A DNA stretch of 64,000 nucleotides from Cellulomonas fulva (GCF_018531375.1 NZ_JAHBOH010000001.1:992001-1056000); one strand, 5' to 3'; shown: positions 8,205 to 16,862, counted from the first letter of the stretch. Program-made: numbers and translations. The notes: generated from the sequence alone by a model not told the origin.

Positions 8205-8288
8205 TCAGTCCCACGCCATGAACATGGCCAGGACCATCAGGGCGAGGGGGGCCAGGGCCGCCCAGCGCATGGTGCGCTCGTTCGTCAT
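8205..8288 (-). CDS. 27-residue single-helix membrane protein ending in AWD
   Basis: The tiny ORF MTNERTMRWAALAPLALMVL... has one hydrophobic helix (about 9-25) and ends in MAWD. Its start is well supported by GGAGGTGA five bases upstream, a near-perfect match to the 16S anti-Shine-Dalgarno sequence. It sits between the SRPBCC gene and the 34-residue ORF, all on the minus strand. Three adjacent genes sharing a terminal membrane helix plus Trp-Asp is unusual. Function is unknown. Confidence 0.65.
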   Translation of the reverse strand: MTNERTMRWAALAPLALMVLAMFMAWD

Positions 8289-8365
8289 CTCGTCACCTCC
8301 CTCCCTGCGTGCGTGCGGCCGCGGCGACCGCACGGTGCCGTGCGGCTCGGTCCGGTGCTCTTCGG

Positions 8366-8971
8366 TCAGTCCCACAGGCTCAGTGCGAGCACGAACCCGA
8401 CGAGGGGGACGAGCAGCAACGGCTCGGCCAGCACGAAGAGGGCGGAGAGCCCCAGCGAGCTCCAGGCCAGCAGCTTGGCGCGCCGCCGCCGGCGCGACCG
8501 GGCCGCGCGCTTCGCGGCCTTCGTCTCGGCCGTCACGCGCATGAGCTCCAGCCAGGCGCCGAGCGAGGACTCGAGCGCGGTGCGCAGGTTGTCGGAGTCC
8601 GCGCGGACGGGGTCGCCGTCCCAGGACTCGGCGGTGCGGACGATCGTCGCGTCGCCGTCGGCCGTGAAGGTCCACTCGTGGAGACCGTCGATGCCCTGCG
8701 CGGGTCCGCCCCAGAGGATCCGGCGGGGGGCGTCGACGGCGTGGACCGTCGAGGCGACCTCGAGCCCGTGGGTGCGCCAGGTGAAGGTGGTGCCGGCGCG
8801 GAGCGGCTCGTCGAGCTGCGCGGCCTCGATGTCCGTCTGCCACGCCGGCCAGCGAGCGATGTCGGTGTGCAGGCGCCAGACGAGGTCGACAGGCGCGGCG
8901 ATCCGCACCTCGCGACGGACGACGACTGCCGCGGCCTCGTCGATCGTCTCGGGAGTAGTGATGGTCGACAT
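8366..8971 (-). CDS. SRPBCC (START-like) protein with C-terminal membrane anchor
   Basis: The 201-residue protein has an SRPBCC ligand-binding fold (about 20-150), with VRREVRIAAPVDLVWRLHTD at the start and HEWTFTADGDATIVRTAESW later. A basic stretch RRRRRAK follows, and then two hydrophobic segments (about 165-199) ending LALSLWD. ATG 8971 follows AAAGGA and is preferred over an ATG 11 codons upstream. A second TetR-type operator overlaps the upstream edge. It may bind a hydrophobic ligand that the neighbouring exporter handles; that is inference from context. Confidence 0.82.
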   Translation of the reverse strand: MSTITTPETIDEAAAVVVRREVRIAAPVDLVWRLHTDIARWPAWQTDIEAAQLDEPLRAGTTFTWRTHGLEVASTVHAVDAPRRILWGGPAQGIDGLHEWTFTADGDATIVRTAESWDGDPVRADSDNLRTALESSLGAWLELMRVTAETKAAKRAARSRRRRRAKLLAWSSLGLSALFVLAEPLLLVPLVGFVLALSLWD

Positions 8972-8990
8972 GGTGGATCCTTTCGGTGGG

Positions 8991-9010
8991 GAGTGACTGT
9001 CCACTCACTG
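8991..9010. promoter_or_regulatory. Second TetR-type operator
   Basis: GAGTGACTGTCCACTCACTG is 20-30 bases upstream of the SRPBCC start and differs from the tetR-proximal operator at only three positions. Both half sites are kept. It should repress the SRPBCC-to-MFS transcript. Confidence 0.75.
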
Positions 9011-9042
9011 CGGTCAAGACTGGCTGGATCGGGCGATCCGGC

Positions 9043-9600
9043 TCACTCGGGGTGCCGGATCCCCAGGGTCAGCAGCTGCGCCCAGGCCTCCGGCAGGTCG
9101 TCGACCTGCGCGGTGACGATGAGATGGCAGAGCTGGCCGTAGGCGATGAACCGCTGCACCGCCTCGTCGGAGGCGCCGGACCGGTTCTGTGCGAACTCGA
9201 CGACCTGCTGCAGCCCCGCGCGCAGCGCGGCCCCGATCTCGGGGAGATCGGCGACCGACTGCGCGTGGACCTGCAGCATGAGCAGCGTGCGGTCGGCGAT
9301 GAGGTGCGCGTACGCGTCGCCCATCGCCTCGAGGATCCCGTCGGGAGACTGGTCCACGGCCCGGTCCGCGCCGGAGGCGAGCGCCTCGACGACGCGGTCG
9401 AAGCACGTCTCGAGGGCCGTGACGAACAGACGCTCCTTCGCGGGGAACAGCTTGATGACGTAGGCGGGGGAGATCTGCGCCGCGCGAGCCACGTCCGCGA
9501 TGGTGGCGCCGTGGTACCCGCCCCGGGCGAACTCCCGGACGGCTGCCGCCGCGACGACGGGCTTGCGGAGCTCCGCGGTGGAGAGGCTCGTGCTGGTCAT
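9043..9600 (-). CDS. TetR/AcrR family transcriptional repressor
   Basis: This is a 185-residue ligand-responsive repressor. The N-terminal helix-turn-helix (about 22-65) reads EFARGGYHGATIADVARAAQ followed by SPAYVIKLFPAKERLF; the C-terminal part is the helical ligand pocket. ATG 9600 (MTSTSLSTAELR) is chosen because the near-perfect operator palindrome lies immediately upstream at 9603-9622, so the regulator is probably autoregulated. The downstream minus-strand genes carry two more copies of that operator, tying them into one regulon. Confidence 0.92.
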   Translation of the reverse strand: MTSTSLSTAELRKPVVAAAAVREFARGGYHGATIADVARAAQISPAYVIKLFPAKERLFVTALETCFDRVVEALASGADRAVDQSPDGILEAMGDAYAHLIADRTLLMLQVHAQSVADLPEIGAALRAGLQQVVEFAQNRSGASDEAVQRFIAYGQLCHLIVTAQVDDLPEAWAQLLTLGIRHPE

Positions 9601-9602
9601 GT

Positions 9603-9622
9603 GAGTGACTGTACATTCACTC
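9603..9622. promoter_or_regulatory. TetR operator before its own gene
   Basis: GAGTGACTGTACATTCACTC is palindromic at 18 of 20 positions and abuts the repressor start codon. Two related copies stand at 8991 and 8182. Confidence 0.8.
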
Positions 9623-9718
9623 TTGTCCGATGGCAAGCCGGGTCGTCGGGGCCGCCACCCCGCTCCCGGGACCCACAACGCCCTGGCAAGGCAGAGGTTC
9701 CGTCGCGATGATGGGGCG

Positions 9719-10447
9719 ATGACGACCTACCGGGGCACCAAGGAGTTCGAGGGCGCGCAGTTCATCCGGGCGAGCCTGAAGGGCGCGACGATGCGCTTCT
9801 CCGACGTCAGCGGCGTGACGATGCGGGGCGTCGACGTGGACGGGCTCGACATCGACAGCCACGACCTGTTCTTCGGCAGCCTCGTCGTGAACGGCGTCGA
9901 CGTCGTGCCGTTCGTCGAGGCCGAGCTGAACCGGCAGTTCCCGGGCCGGGAGCTGCAGAAGGCGCAGACACCCGAAGGGCTGCGGGAGGGCTGGGTCGCG
10001 GTGCGGGCCGCATGGCAGGAGACCGTCGAGGACACGCCGGCGGAGCTGCGGGACGCGCGCGTCGAGGACGAGTGGTCGCTGGCGCAGACGCTGCGGCACC
10101 TGGTGCTCGCGACGGACGCGTGGCTCGGCGGCGGCATCCGCCGCGAGAAGCAGCCGTTCCACGAGATCGGCCAGATCTTCACCGGCGCCGCCGAGATGGG
10201 CTTCGACATGTCGGTCTTCCGTACGGACGAGCCCACGTTCGACGAGATCGTCGCGGTGCGGGCCGAGCGGCAGCAGCAGGTCACCGACTTCCTGGCCACG
10301 GCCACCCCGGAGCTGCTCGCCGAGGAGCGCGACGACCCGTGGGGCAGCGACTGGCACCCCACGGTCGGCGACTGCGTCCGGGTGATCCTCGAGGAGGAGT
10401 GGGCGCACCTGCGCTACGTCCGCCGCGACCTCGCGCTGCTGGCCTGA
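9719..10447 (+). CDS. Pentapeptide-repeat/DinB-family protein
   Basis: The 242-residue protein opens with a short pentapeptide-like beta helix (about 8-60, FEGAQFIRASLKGATMRFSD). The rest is a DinB four-helix domain with EWSLAQTLRHLVLATDAWLG and a late VILEEEWAHLRYVRRDLALL. The histidines at these two places are candidate metal ligands. ATG 9719 is preferred; the frame upstream is not conserved-looking. DinB-fold proteins are often metal-dependent thiol transferases or hydrolases, but no substrate can be assigned. It is divergent from tetR. Confidence 0.82.
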   Translation: MTTYRGTKEFEGAQFIRASLKGATMRFSDVSGVTMRGVDVDGLDIDSHDLFFGSLVVNGVDVVPFVEAELNRQFPGRELQKAQTPEGLREGWVAVRAAWQETVEDTPAELRDARVEDEWSLAQTLRHLVLATDAWLGGGIRREKQPFHEIGQIFTGAAEMGFDMSVFRTDEPTFDEIVAVRAERQQQVTDFLATATPELLAEERDDPWGSDWHPTVGDCVRVILEEEWAHLRYVRRDLALLA

Positions 10448-10475
10448 TCCGACGTCTCCCCGGGTGGGCGGACCC

Positions 10476-10973
10476 TCACCAGCCCAGGGTGCCGGGCGGG
10501 CCCTTGAACGGGCCGACGACGCCGGACGTGATCCAACCGCCGTAGAAGCCGCCGTCCTGGGCGCGCACGACCTCCCCGTCGACGGTGCAGCGGTCCATCG
10601 CGCCGGGCATCACGGCGACGGCACCGGCGAGCACCTCGTAGCCGGTGGCAGGCCGGGGGTACGTCCACCCGGCGCGCGGCGCCACGGCCTGTCCGCCGAG
10701 GACGTCGAGGTAGGTCGCCTGCCCCTTCCACTCGCACCAGGACGTGCCGTCGGCGGCGCGGAGCGAGCCGTCGGCGAACGCCGAGCGGGGCAGGTAGTAC
10801 GTCGGGGGGTGGCTGGTCTCGAGCACGCGCCACGCGGACGACGTCCGGGCGACCACCTGGCCGCCGAGCTCGATCACCAGCTCGGCGGTGCACGTCTCGA
10901 CGCGCGGAGGGCGCGGGTAGTCCCACACGGACTCCTGCCCGGGTCCGGGTGGGAGCGGCACGGGACGGGGCAC
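10476..10973 (-). CDS. DUF427 domain-containing protein
   Basis: A small cytoplasmic beta-rich protein of 165 residues. It has the family start PVPLPPGPGQESVWDYPRPP and the core HPPTYYLPRSAF, then SWCEWKGQATY and ATGYEVLAGAVAVMPGAMDR. GTG 10973 is chosen because DUF427 proteins begin just before this proline-rich motif; an ATG 15 codons earlier adds an unlike arginine-rich segment. It converges with the DinB gene. Function is not established for the family. Confidence 0.85.
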   Translation of the reverse strand: MPRPVPLPPGPGQESVWDYPRPPRVETCTAELVIELGGQVVARTSSAWRVLETSHPPTYYLPRSAFADGSLRAADGTSWCEWKGQATYLDVLGGQAVAPRAGWTYPRPATGYEVLAGAVAVMPGAMDRCTVDGEVVRAQDGGFYGGWITSGVVGPFKGPPGTLGW

Positions 10974-11048
10974 GCCCCGACCGTACGGTCGGCGACGCTG
11001 TGGTGCACCCGGACGCACGACGAGGGGGCGCGCGGTGACCGGTCGGGC

Positions 11049-12836
11049 TCAGCGGCCGCGCACCACGCCTGCGCTCCCACCTCCGCGCCGGGTGGGCTCG
11101 GCGACGGCGAGCAGGGACCCGTCCGGGAGGAACTCGATCGCGGTGGCCGCCCCGATCTCCGGGTTGTCGACGAACGTGTGACCCAGAGCCTGCAACGCCG
11201 TCCGGTCGAAGCCGGGCTCGGCCTGCACCGCCGCGGTGTTGCGCTGCGTGGCACGGGGCGCCGCGATCGCATCGGGCAGGTCCATGCCCAGGTCGAGGCG
11301 GTTGACCAGGATCTGCAGCACCGTCGTGATGATCGTCGACCCGCCGGGGGAGCCCAGCGCGAGGAAGGGTGACCCGTCGGCGAGGACCATCGTCGGCGCC
11401 ATCGAGCTCCGCGGCCGCTTGCCGGGGCCCGGCAGGTTCGGGTCCTGACCGCCCTGCGTGTCGGTGAAGCTGAAGTCCGTGAGCTCGTTGTTCAGCAGGA
11501 ATCCCCGGCCCGGGACGACGATCCCGTTCCCGCCCGTGGACTCGATCGTGAGCGTGTACGCGACGACGTTGCCCCAGCGGTCCGCCGTCGTGAGGTGCGT
11601 GGTCGACTGCCCGTCGTTGCCCTGGCTCCCGACCGCGGTCGTCGCGCACGCCTCGTCGTCGTCGCCGGGCACACCCGGCGCGACCGGCTTGGTCAGGGCC
11701 CTCGTCGGATCGATCAGGCAGGCGCGCTGCGCCGCGAGCTCGTCGGACGTCAGCTCCGCGAGCGGGACGTCGACGAACGCCGGGTCGCCGACGTACCGGT
11801 TGCGGTCGGCGAACGCCAGCGCGCTCGCCTCGAGGTACCCGTGCAGGGTCTGCGTCGTGTCGAACGGGCCACCCGTCCGGGCCTCGAGGATGTTCAGCGC
11901 CTCGCCGACGGTCGAGCCGCCGGACGACGACGGTGCCATCCCGTACACGTCGAGACCGCGGTAGGACACGTGCGTCGGAGTCCGCAGCCGCGTCCGGTAG
12001 GCGGCGAGGTCGCCCAGCTCGAGGAGCCCTGGTCGCACGACGAGCGTGCTGTGCCGGCGCACCGGCGGCTCCTGCACGGTGCGGACGATGTCGCGGGCGA
12101 GTCGGCCTGAGTAGAGCGCGTCGGCTCCGTGCCGGGCGAGCAGGTCGTAGGTGGCGGCGAGGTCGCGGTTGCGGAACACCGAGCCGACGGCAGGCGGCGC
12201 GCCGCGCGGCAGGAACAGGTCGGAGGAGGACCGGAACTGCGAGAACCGCGCGCTGTTCGCGGCCGTCTGGTCCACGAAGGTCTGGTCGACGACGAACCCG
12301 ACGCGCGCCACCCGCGTGGCGCCGCGCAGTGCGGAGCGCAGGTCGAGGGTTCCCCATCGGTCGAGCGCGGTCTCCCACGTCCGCGGCGTCCCGGGCACGC
12401 CGACCGACAGCCCCGAGGTCACGGCGTCCGCGAACGGGATCGGTACCCCCTCCTCGACGAACGCGTCGCTCTGCATCGCCCTCGGTGCGGTCTCGCGACC
12501 GTCGATCGTGTGGACCTGTCCACGCGCCGCGTCGTAGTAGACGAAGTAGCCGCCCCCACCGATGCCCGACGAGTACGGCTCGGTGACCCCGAGCGTCGCC
12601 GCCGCGGCCACGGCGGCGTCGACCGCGTTCCCGCCCCGGCGCAGCACGTCGAGGCCGACCCGCGTCGCGTCGGCGTCGACCGTGCTGACCGCCCCTCCGG
12701 CGCCGGTGGCGACCGGGGTCTTCTCACCGTTCCCGGGGTGCCCCGGACGAGCCGCGGCGGGCGCCACACCCCCGAGCGCGAGCGCGACGGCGGCGGCGAG
12801 CGCCACCAGCGAGCGTGACCTCCTGGACGATCCCAT
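11049..12836 (-). CDS. ggt: Secreted gamma-glutamyltransferase
   Basis: This enzyme cleaves and transfers the gamma-glutamyl group of glutathione and related compounds. It is made as a precursor that cuts itself. The 595-residue product has a signal peptide (1 to about 29, ending APAAA), the large-subunit core VGLDVLRRGGNAVDAAVAAA, and the processing site with Thr412 in STTHLTTADRWGNVV. The Gly-rich GSPGGSTIITTVLQ follows. Length is normal. ATG 12836 has GGAGG six bases upstream. A second, cytoplasmic-looking paralogue lies at 36065-37870. Confidence 0.92.
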   Translation of the reverse strand: MGSSRRSRSLVALAAAVALALGGVAPAAARPGHPGNGEKTPVATGAGGAVSTVDADATRVGLDVLRRGGNAVDAAVAAAATLGVTEPYSSGIGGGGYFVYYDAARGQVHTIDGRETAPRAMQSDAFVEEGVPIPFADAVTSGLSVGVPGTPRTWETALDRWGTLDLRSALRGATRVARVGFVVDQTFVDQTAANSARFSQFRSSSDLFLPRGAPPAVGSVFRNRDLAATYDLLARHGADALYSGRLARDIVRTVQEPPVRRHSTLVVRPGLLELGDLAAYRTRLRTPTHVSYRGLDVYGMAPSSSGGSTVGEALNILEARTGGPFDTTQTLHGYLEASALAFADRNRYVGDPAFVDVPLAELTSDELAAQRACLIDPTRALTKPVAPGVPGDDDEACATTAVGSQGNDGQSTTHLTTADRWGNVVAYTLTIESTGGNGIVVPGRGFLLNNELTDFSFTDTQGGQDPNLPGPGKRPRSSMAPTMVLADGSPFLALGSPGGSTIITTVLQILVNRLDLGMDLPDAIAAPRATQRNTAAVQAEPGFDRTALQALGHTFVDNPEIGAATAIEFLPDGSLLAVAEPTRRGGGSAGVVRGR

Positions 12837-13286
12837 GGGAGCCTCCTTCGCACGGCTGAGCCGGTGAGATCCGGTCTACCACCGCTCGCGGTCGAGCGCC
12901 CCCGGGCGTGCTGCGCCTCGACCGGACGCGGCCGGCGCCGACACGGCGCCGGCCGTCCTCCACAACCCCGGGGCCCGGGACGTCGCCCGTGCCTCATGAC
13001 CGGTCAGCCCCGGGATCCGCCCCGTACCGCCGCACCCAGCGGCGGCTGCGCGCGCTGCAGGCGTCGCTCGAGCAGTCCGCCGACCGCTGACCGGGCTCAC
13101 CCACCAGGGTGACGGCGGGCGCTCGTCGTGCCGCCGGTCGGGCGACACCGCGCCGACCTGGGCGTTTGCCAGGTGAGAGCGCTACCAGCGTGGGTGCGCG
13201 CATGCGGTACGGTCCGGCGGACCAGGGGTACAGAACGTCACATAAGCGGACACTGCCCGACACGCGCGACGAGGGGACGACGACGG
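12837..13286. other. Gene-poor 450-base spacer
   Basis: This divergent spacer between ggt and the Ig-repeat gene shows no convincing ORF. A 33-codon GTG frame at 12989-13090 has no good ribosome site. The notable element is the LacI-type palindrome at 13174-13187. Confidence 0.6.
13174..13187. promoter_or_regulatory. LacI/CebR-like operator
   Basis: TGAGAGCGCTACCA matches the actinobacterial CebR/CelR-type palindrome TGGGAGCGCTCCCA at 12 of 14 positions and keeps the central AGCGCT. It lies about 100 bases upstream of the secreted Ig-repeat gene. Sugar-responsive control is inferred. Confidence 0.5.
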
Positions 13287-15896
13287 ATGCGACGCCTGAG
13301 GGCAGTCACGGGGACGGTCGCGGGCCTGGCGCTCGCGGTGGCGGGGATCGTCCCTGCCGCGACGACGGCGGCGGCCGCCGGCCAGACGATCTCGGGCGTC
13401 GTGACGCTCCCCGGCGGCCCCGAGGAGGCGGCGCTCGACGCGCTCGCCGTGATGTACGCGCCGGCGGGGACGCAGGACTACCGCACGGTGGACGTCACGA
13501 CGACGGGCGCGTTCTCGATCGGCAGTCTCGCCCCCGGGAAGTACCACGTGTGCGCGTACACCAGCGCCTACTTCGACGCCGCCGGGAACCTGGCGAAGCC
13601 GTACAACGTGCTGAACGCGTGCTTCGACACCGTCGACTACTTCGGGTCCCGCGGCGTGCTCGACGTGACGGGCGGGGACCTCACCGGGCTGACGCTCGCG
13701 CTGCCGTGGGGCCGGACGATCTCGGGCACCGTCGCGCTCGGCGAGGGCGCCGACCCGGAGTGGCTGCGCGGCGTGAAGGTCTCGGCGTGGGTGGACGGCA
13801 CCGGCGGCTTCATCGGGAACACCGCGATGGTGGACCCGGACACCGGGCGGTACACCGTGGCCGGGCTGTACCCGCGCGTGTACCCGGTGGACGTGGCGGG
13901 AGCCTGGTACACCGACCCCGCGACGGGCGCGCAGGTCACGCCCGAGCTCGCGACGGTGACCCGCGAGGGGGTCGACGTGACCGCGGGGAACGCGACCGGC
14001 GTGGATGCGACGCTCGCGGTGTCGCCCGTGACCGACGAGTTCACCCTCAGGCCCAAGCCCGAGCTCACCGGCTCGCCGGTGGTCGGCGGGACGCTGACCG
14101 CGATGACGACGGCCTGGACCCCGGCGGCGACGTCCTTCACCTACCGGTGGTACCGCAACGGCTCGCAGATCCCCGGCGCGACGAGCAAGACGTACACGGT
14201 CCAGGCGGCCGACGTCGACACCGGAATCCACGTCACGGTCAAGGGCCTCGCGCCGGGCATCGCGTCGGCCGACGTGCACTCGACCTTCGTGACGATCCGC
14301 GACACGTTCACGACCGTCGGCGTACCGAGCGTCACGGGCGGCCGCGCGGTGGGCTCCACCCTCACGTGCGCCACGGGGACGTGGGCGCCGACGCCATCGG
14401 TCATCGGCGTCGAGTGGCGTCGCGGGGCGCGGCCGGTCGGGTACCAGCCGACGTACACGGTCCAGGCGGCGGACGCCGGGCAGCAGCTGCGGTGCCACGT
14501 GTTCGCGAGCCGCGGCGACCGGCCGCAGGTCACCGTCGCCTCCGCCCCGGTCACCGTGCTCCGGACCTTCACCACGGCCGGGACGGTCGCCGTCGCCGGC
14601 AGTCCGCAGCTCGGCGGCACGCTGACCGCGTCGGTGAGCGGCACCACGCCTGTGGCGAGCGACGTCCGGTACCGCTGGCTCCGCGACGGCACCGCGATCC
14701 CCGGCGCGGTCTCGTCGAGCTACGTCGTCACTCGCGAGGACAGCCTCGCGACGCTGCGCGCGCAGGCCGTCGTCAGCCGCTCGGGCTTCGCCGACGCCAC
14801 GGCGTCCGCCCAGGTCCAGGTCCCCGGCTTCTTCGACGCGACGCCCGCCCCGGTCGTGAACGGCGACGTCCGGCGAGGCTCGACGCTGACCGTGACGGTC
14901 CCGGCCTGGACCCCGGCGGCCACGTTCGAGTACCAGTGGCTCCGCGACGGCGCGGCGATCGCGGGCGCGTCGGCCGCCACCTACACCCTCACGGCGTCCG
15001 ACGAGGGAGCGACCGTCTCCGTGCGCGTCGTCGGCTCCCGCGCGTCGTTCGTCGCGCGGTCCGCGACGTCGGCAGGCGTCGACGTGCCGCGCTCGTTCGC
15101 GCACGTGCCGACACCCACGATCTCCGGGGCGACGACGACCGGGGCCACCCTGACGGCCACGACCGGCGACTGGTCGCCCACGCCGGAGACGTTCGGCTAC
15201 CAGTGGCTGCGCAATGGGGCGGAGATCGCGGGTGCGGACGGCCCGAGCTACCTCGTCGCCGAGACCGACGGCGGCACCCGGATCTCCGTGCGCGTCACCG
15301 CCACGCACGCGGGCTACGTCGCCGCGAGCCGCGTGTCCGCTGCCGTCGCCGTGCCGCTGCGGGAGTTCACGACGGCGCCGACGCCGACGATCACCGGGAC
15401 CGCGCGGGCGGGCTACCGGCTGACCGCCAAGCGCGGCACGTGGGTGGCCGCACCGACCACGGTCACGTACCGGTGGTTCCGCAACGGCAAGGTCATCACC
15501 GGGGCGACCTCGAGCACGTACCTGCTGACCACGGCGGACCAGGGTCGCAAGATCTCGGTCGCCGTGACCGCCTCACGCGCGGGCTATCGGAGCACCGTGC
15601 GGCACTCGGCCAAGACGACCGTGCTCCGCGAGTTCACCGCTGCGCCCAAGCCCACGATCTCGGGCACAGCTCGGGTGGGCGGCACGCTCGTCGTGAAGCG
15701 TGGTGCCTGGACGCCCGCGCCGACGGCCTACACCTACCAATGGTTCCGCGGCGGTAAGGCGATCAGCGGCGCGACCACGCAGAATTACGTGGTGCGCACG
15801 GCCGACCGCGGCCACAAGCTCACCGTCACGGTGACCGCGACCCGCAGCGGGTTCCTCACGCTCACCCGGCGCAGCGCGGTCGTCGTGCCGCGCTAA
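13287..15896 (+). CDS. Secreted protein with seven Ig-like repeats
   Basis: The 869-residue product has a signal peptide (1 to about 31) and an N-terminal part with two carboxypeptidase-regulatory-like beta segments (about 32-250). Seven repeats of about 88 residues follow, from roughly residue 252 to the end. Each repeat carries the pattern P-x-I-x-G-x-x-x-x-G-x-x-L, W-x-P, Y-x-W-x-R-x-G-x-x-I-x-G-A and a closing V-x-V-T-A-S-R-x-G. There is no sortase motif, membrane anchor or catalytic domain. Such repeat stalks are found on actinobacterial surface or secreted proteins; an adhesive or substrate-binding role is inferred. ATG 13287 begins the signal peptide. Its stop overlaps that of the convergent gene. 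Confidence 0.85.
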   Translation: MRRLRAVTGTVAGLALAVAGIVPAATTAAAAGQTISGVVTLPGGPEEAALDALAVMYAPAGTQDYRTVDVTTTGAFSIGSLAPGKYHVCAYTSAYFDAAGNLAKPYNVLNACFDTVDYFGSRGVLDVTGGDLTGLTLALPWGRTISGTVALGEGADPEWLRGVKVSAWVDGTGGFIGNTAMVDPDTGRYTVAGLYPRVYPVDVAGAWYTDPATGAQVTPELATVTREGVDVTAGNATGVDATLAVSPVTDEFTLRPKPELTGSPVVGGTLTAMTTAWTPAATSFTYRWYRNGSQIPGATSKTYTVQAADVDTGIHVTVKGLAPGIASADVHSTFVTIRDTFTTVGVPSVTGGRAVGSTLTCATGTWAPTPSVIGVEWRRGARPVGYQPTYTVQAADAGQQLRCHVFASRGDRPQVTVASAPVTVLRTFTTAGTVAVAGSPQLGGTLTASVSGTTPVASDVRYRWLRDGTAIPGAVSSSYVVTREDSLATLRAQAVVSRSGFADATASAQVQVPGFFDATPAPVVNGDVRRGSTLTVTVPAWTPAATFEYQWLRDGAAIAGASAATYTLTASDEGATVSVRVVGSRASFVARSATSAGVDVPRSFAHVPTPTISGATTTGATLTATTGDWSPTPETFGYQWLRNGAEIAGADGPSYLVAETDGGTRISVRVTATHAGYVAASRVSAAVAVPLREFTTAPTPTITGTARAGYRLTAKRGTWVAAPTTVTYRWFRNGKVITGATSSTYLLTTADQGRKISVAVTASRAGYRSTVRHSAKTTVLREFTAAPKPTISGTARVGGTLVVKRGAWTPAPTAYTYQWFRGGKAISGATTQNYVVRTADRGHKLTVTVTATRSGFLTLTRRSAVVVPR

Positions 15897-16840
15897 CCGT
15901 CCCGACCCGCCGCGTCGGCGGGCTCGGGGGCGAGCGGCAGCGTGCGGACGCTGCGGAACGCGCGCTCGAGCCCGTCGACCGGGTCGGTGAACGCGACCTC
16001 GGCGGCCAGGAGCTGCAGCGGGCGGCGGAAGTCGTCGACGGCGACGTCGCGCTCGACCGGGTAGAGCGGGTCGCCGACGATCGGGATCCCCAGACCCGCG
16101 AGGTGCAGGCGGAGCTGGTGCGTGCGGCCGGTGCGCGGGGACAGCCGGTACACCGCGTGCTCGCCGTGCACCGACTCGAGCTCGACGAGCGTCTCCGCGT
16201 TGACCGGCGCGTCCGGCACCACCTCGGCCTGGACCCTGCCGCGTTCCTTGTGGATGTGGTTGCGCACGACGAGCGGGAGCGCCAGGTCGTCGCGCCGCGG
16301 GGCGAGCGCGCGGTAGGTCTTGGCGACCGCGCGGCGCTCGAACGCCGTCTGGTACGGCCCGCGCCAGCGGCGCTCGGTCGCGAGCATCAGCAGCCCGGAC
16401 GTCACACGGTCGAGCCGGTGCAGCGGGGACAGGTCGGGCAGGCCCAGCTCCGCGCGCAGCCGCACGACGACGCTCTGCATGACGTGCCCGCCGCGGGGGA
16501 TCGTCGCCAGGAACGGCGGCTTGTCCACGACGACGAGGCGCTCGTCCCGGTGCACGACGTGGATCTGCCCGGGCACGATGGGCTCGTCGCGCAGCTCGCG
16601 GTGGAACCACACGTGCCGCGCCGGCGCGTAGGCGTCGTCGTCGCGAACGGGACGGCCGTCCTCGTCGACGAACCGGCCCTCCTCGAGCATCGCCGCGACG
16701 TCGACGTGCGTGGGGAGCCGGTGCCGCAGCCACGCCCCCATCGTCGGCCACGGGTCGGGCGCCGAGCGGACGCGGTCCGGGCTCCGCAGCCGCGCGGCGG
16801 CGAGCCCGTGACGCGCCGGAAGGGGCGAGGGGGACGGCAC
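15893..16840 (-). CDS. RluA-family RNA pseudouridine synthase
   Basis: This cytoplasmic enzyme isomerises uridine to pseudouridine in rRNA or tRNA. The catalytic motif HRLDRVTSGLL contains the essential aspartate, and later motifs RTGRTHQLRLHLAGLGIPIV and GDPLYP are typical. GTG 16840 gives 315 residues; a TTG ten codons upstream is possible. The N-terminal region carries an S4-like segment around WLRHRLP. Its stop codon TAG overlaps the TAA of the Ig-repeat gene on the other strand (15893-15896). It follows the serine hydrolase by 22 bases on the same strand. The target site cannot be told. Confidence 0.9.
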   Translation of the reverse strand: MPSPSPLPARHGLAAARLRSPDRVRSAPDPWPTMGAWLRHRLPTHVDVAAMLEEGRFVDEDGRPVRDDDAYAPARHVWFHRELRDEPIVPGQIHVVHRDERLVVVDKPPFLATIPRGGHVMQSVVVRLRAELGLPDLSPLHRLDRVTSGLLMLATERRWRGPYQTAFERRAVAKTYRALAPRRDDLALPLVVRNHIHKERGRVQAEVVPDAPVNAETLVELESVHGEHAVYRLSPRTGRTHQLRLHLAGLGIPIVGDPLYPVERDVAVDDFRRPLQLLAAEVAFTDPVDGLERAFRSVRTLPLAPEPADAAGRDG

Positions 16841-16862
16841 GGGTCGAGCGTACGGGCGGCGG

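Noticed and set aside
12989-13090. 33-codon GTG ORF with a possible amphipathic helix
   Set aside because: It has no good ribosome site and no recognisable partner; the helix-like end alone is too little to call a gene.
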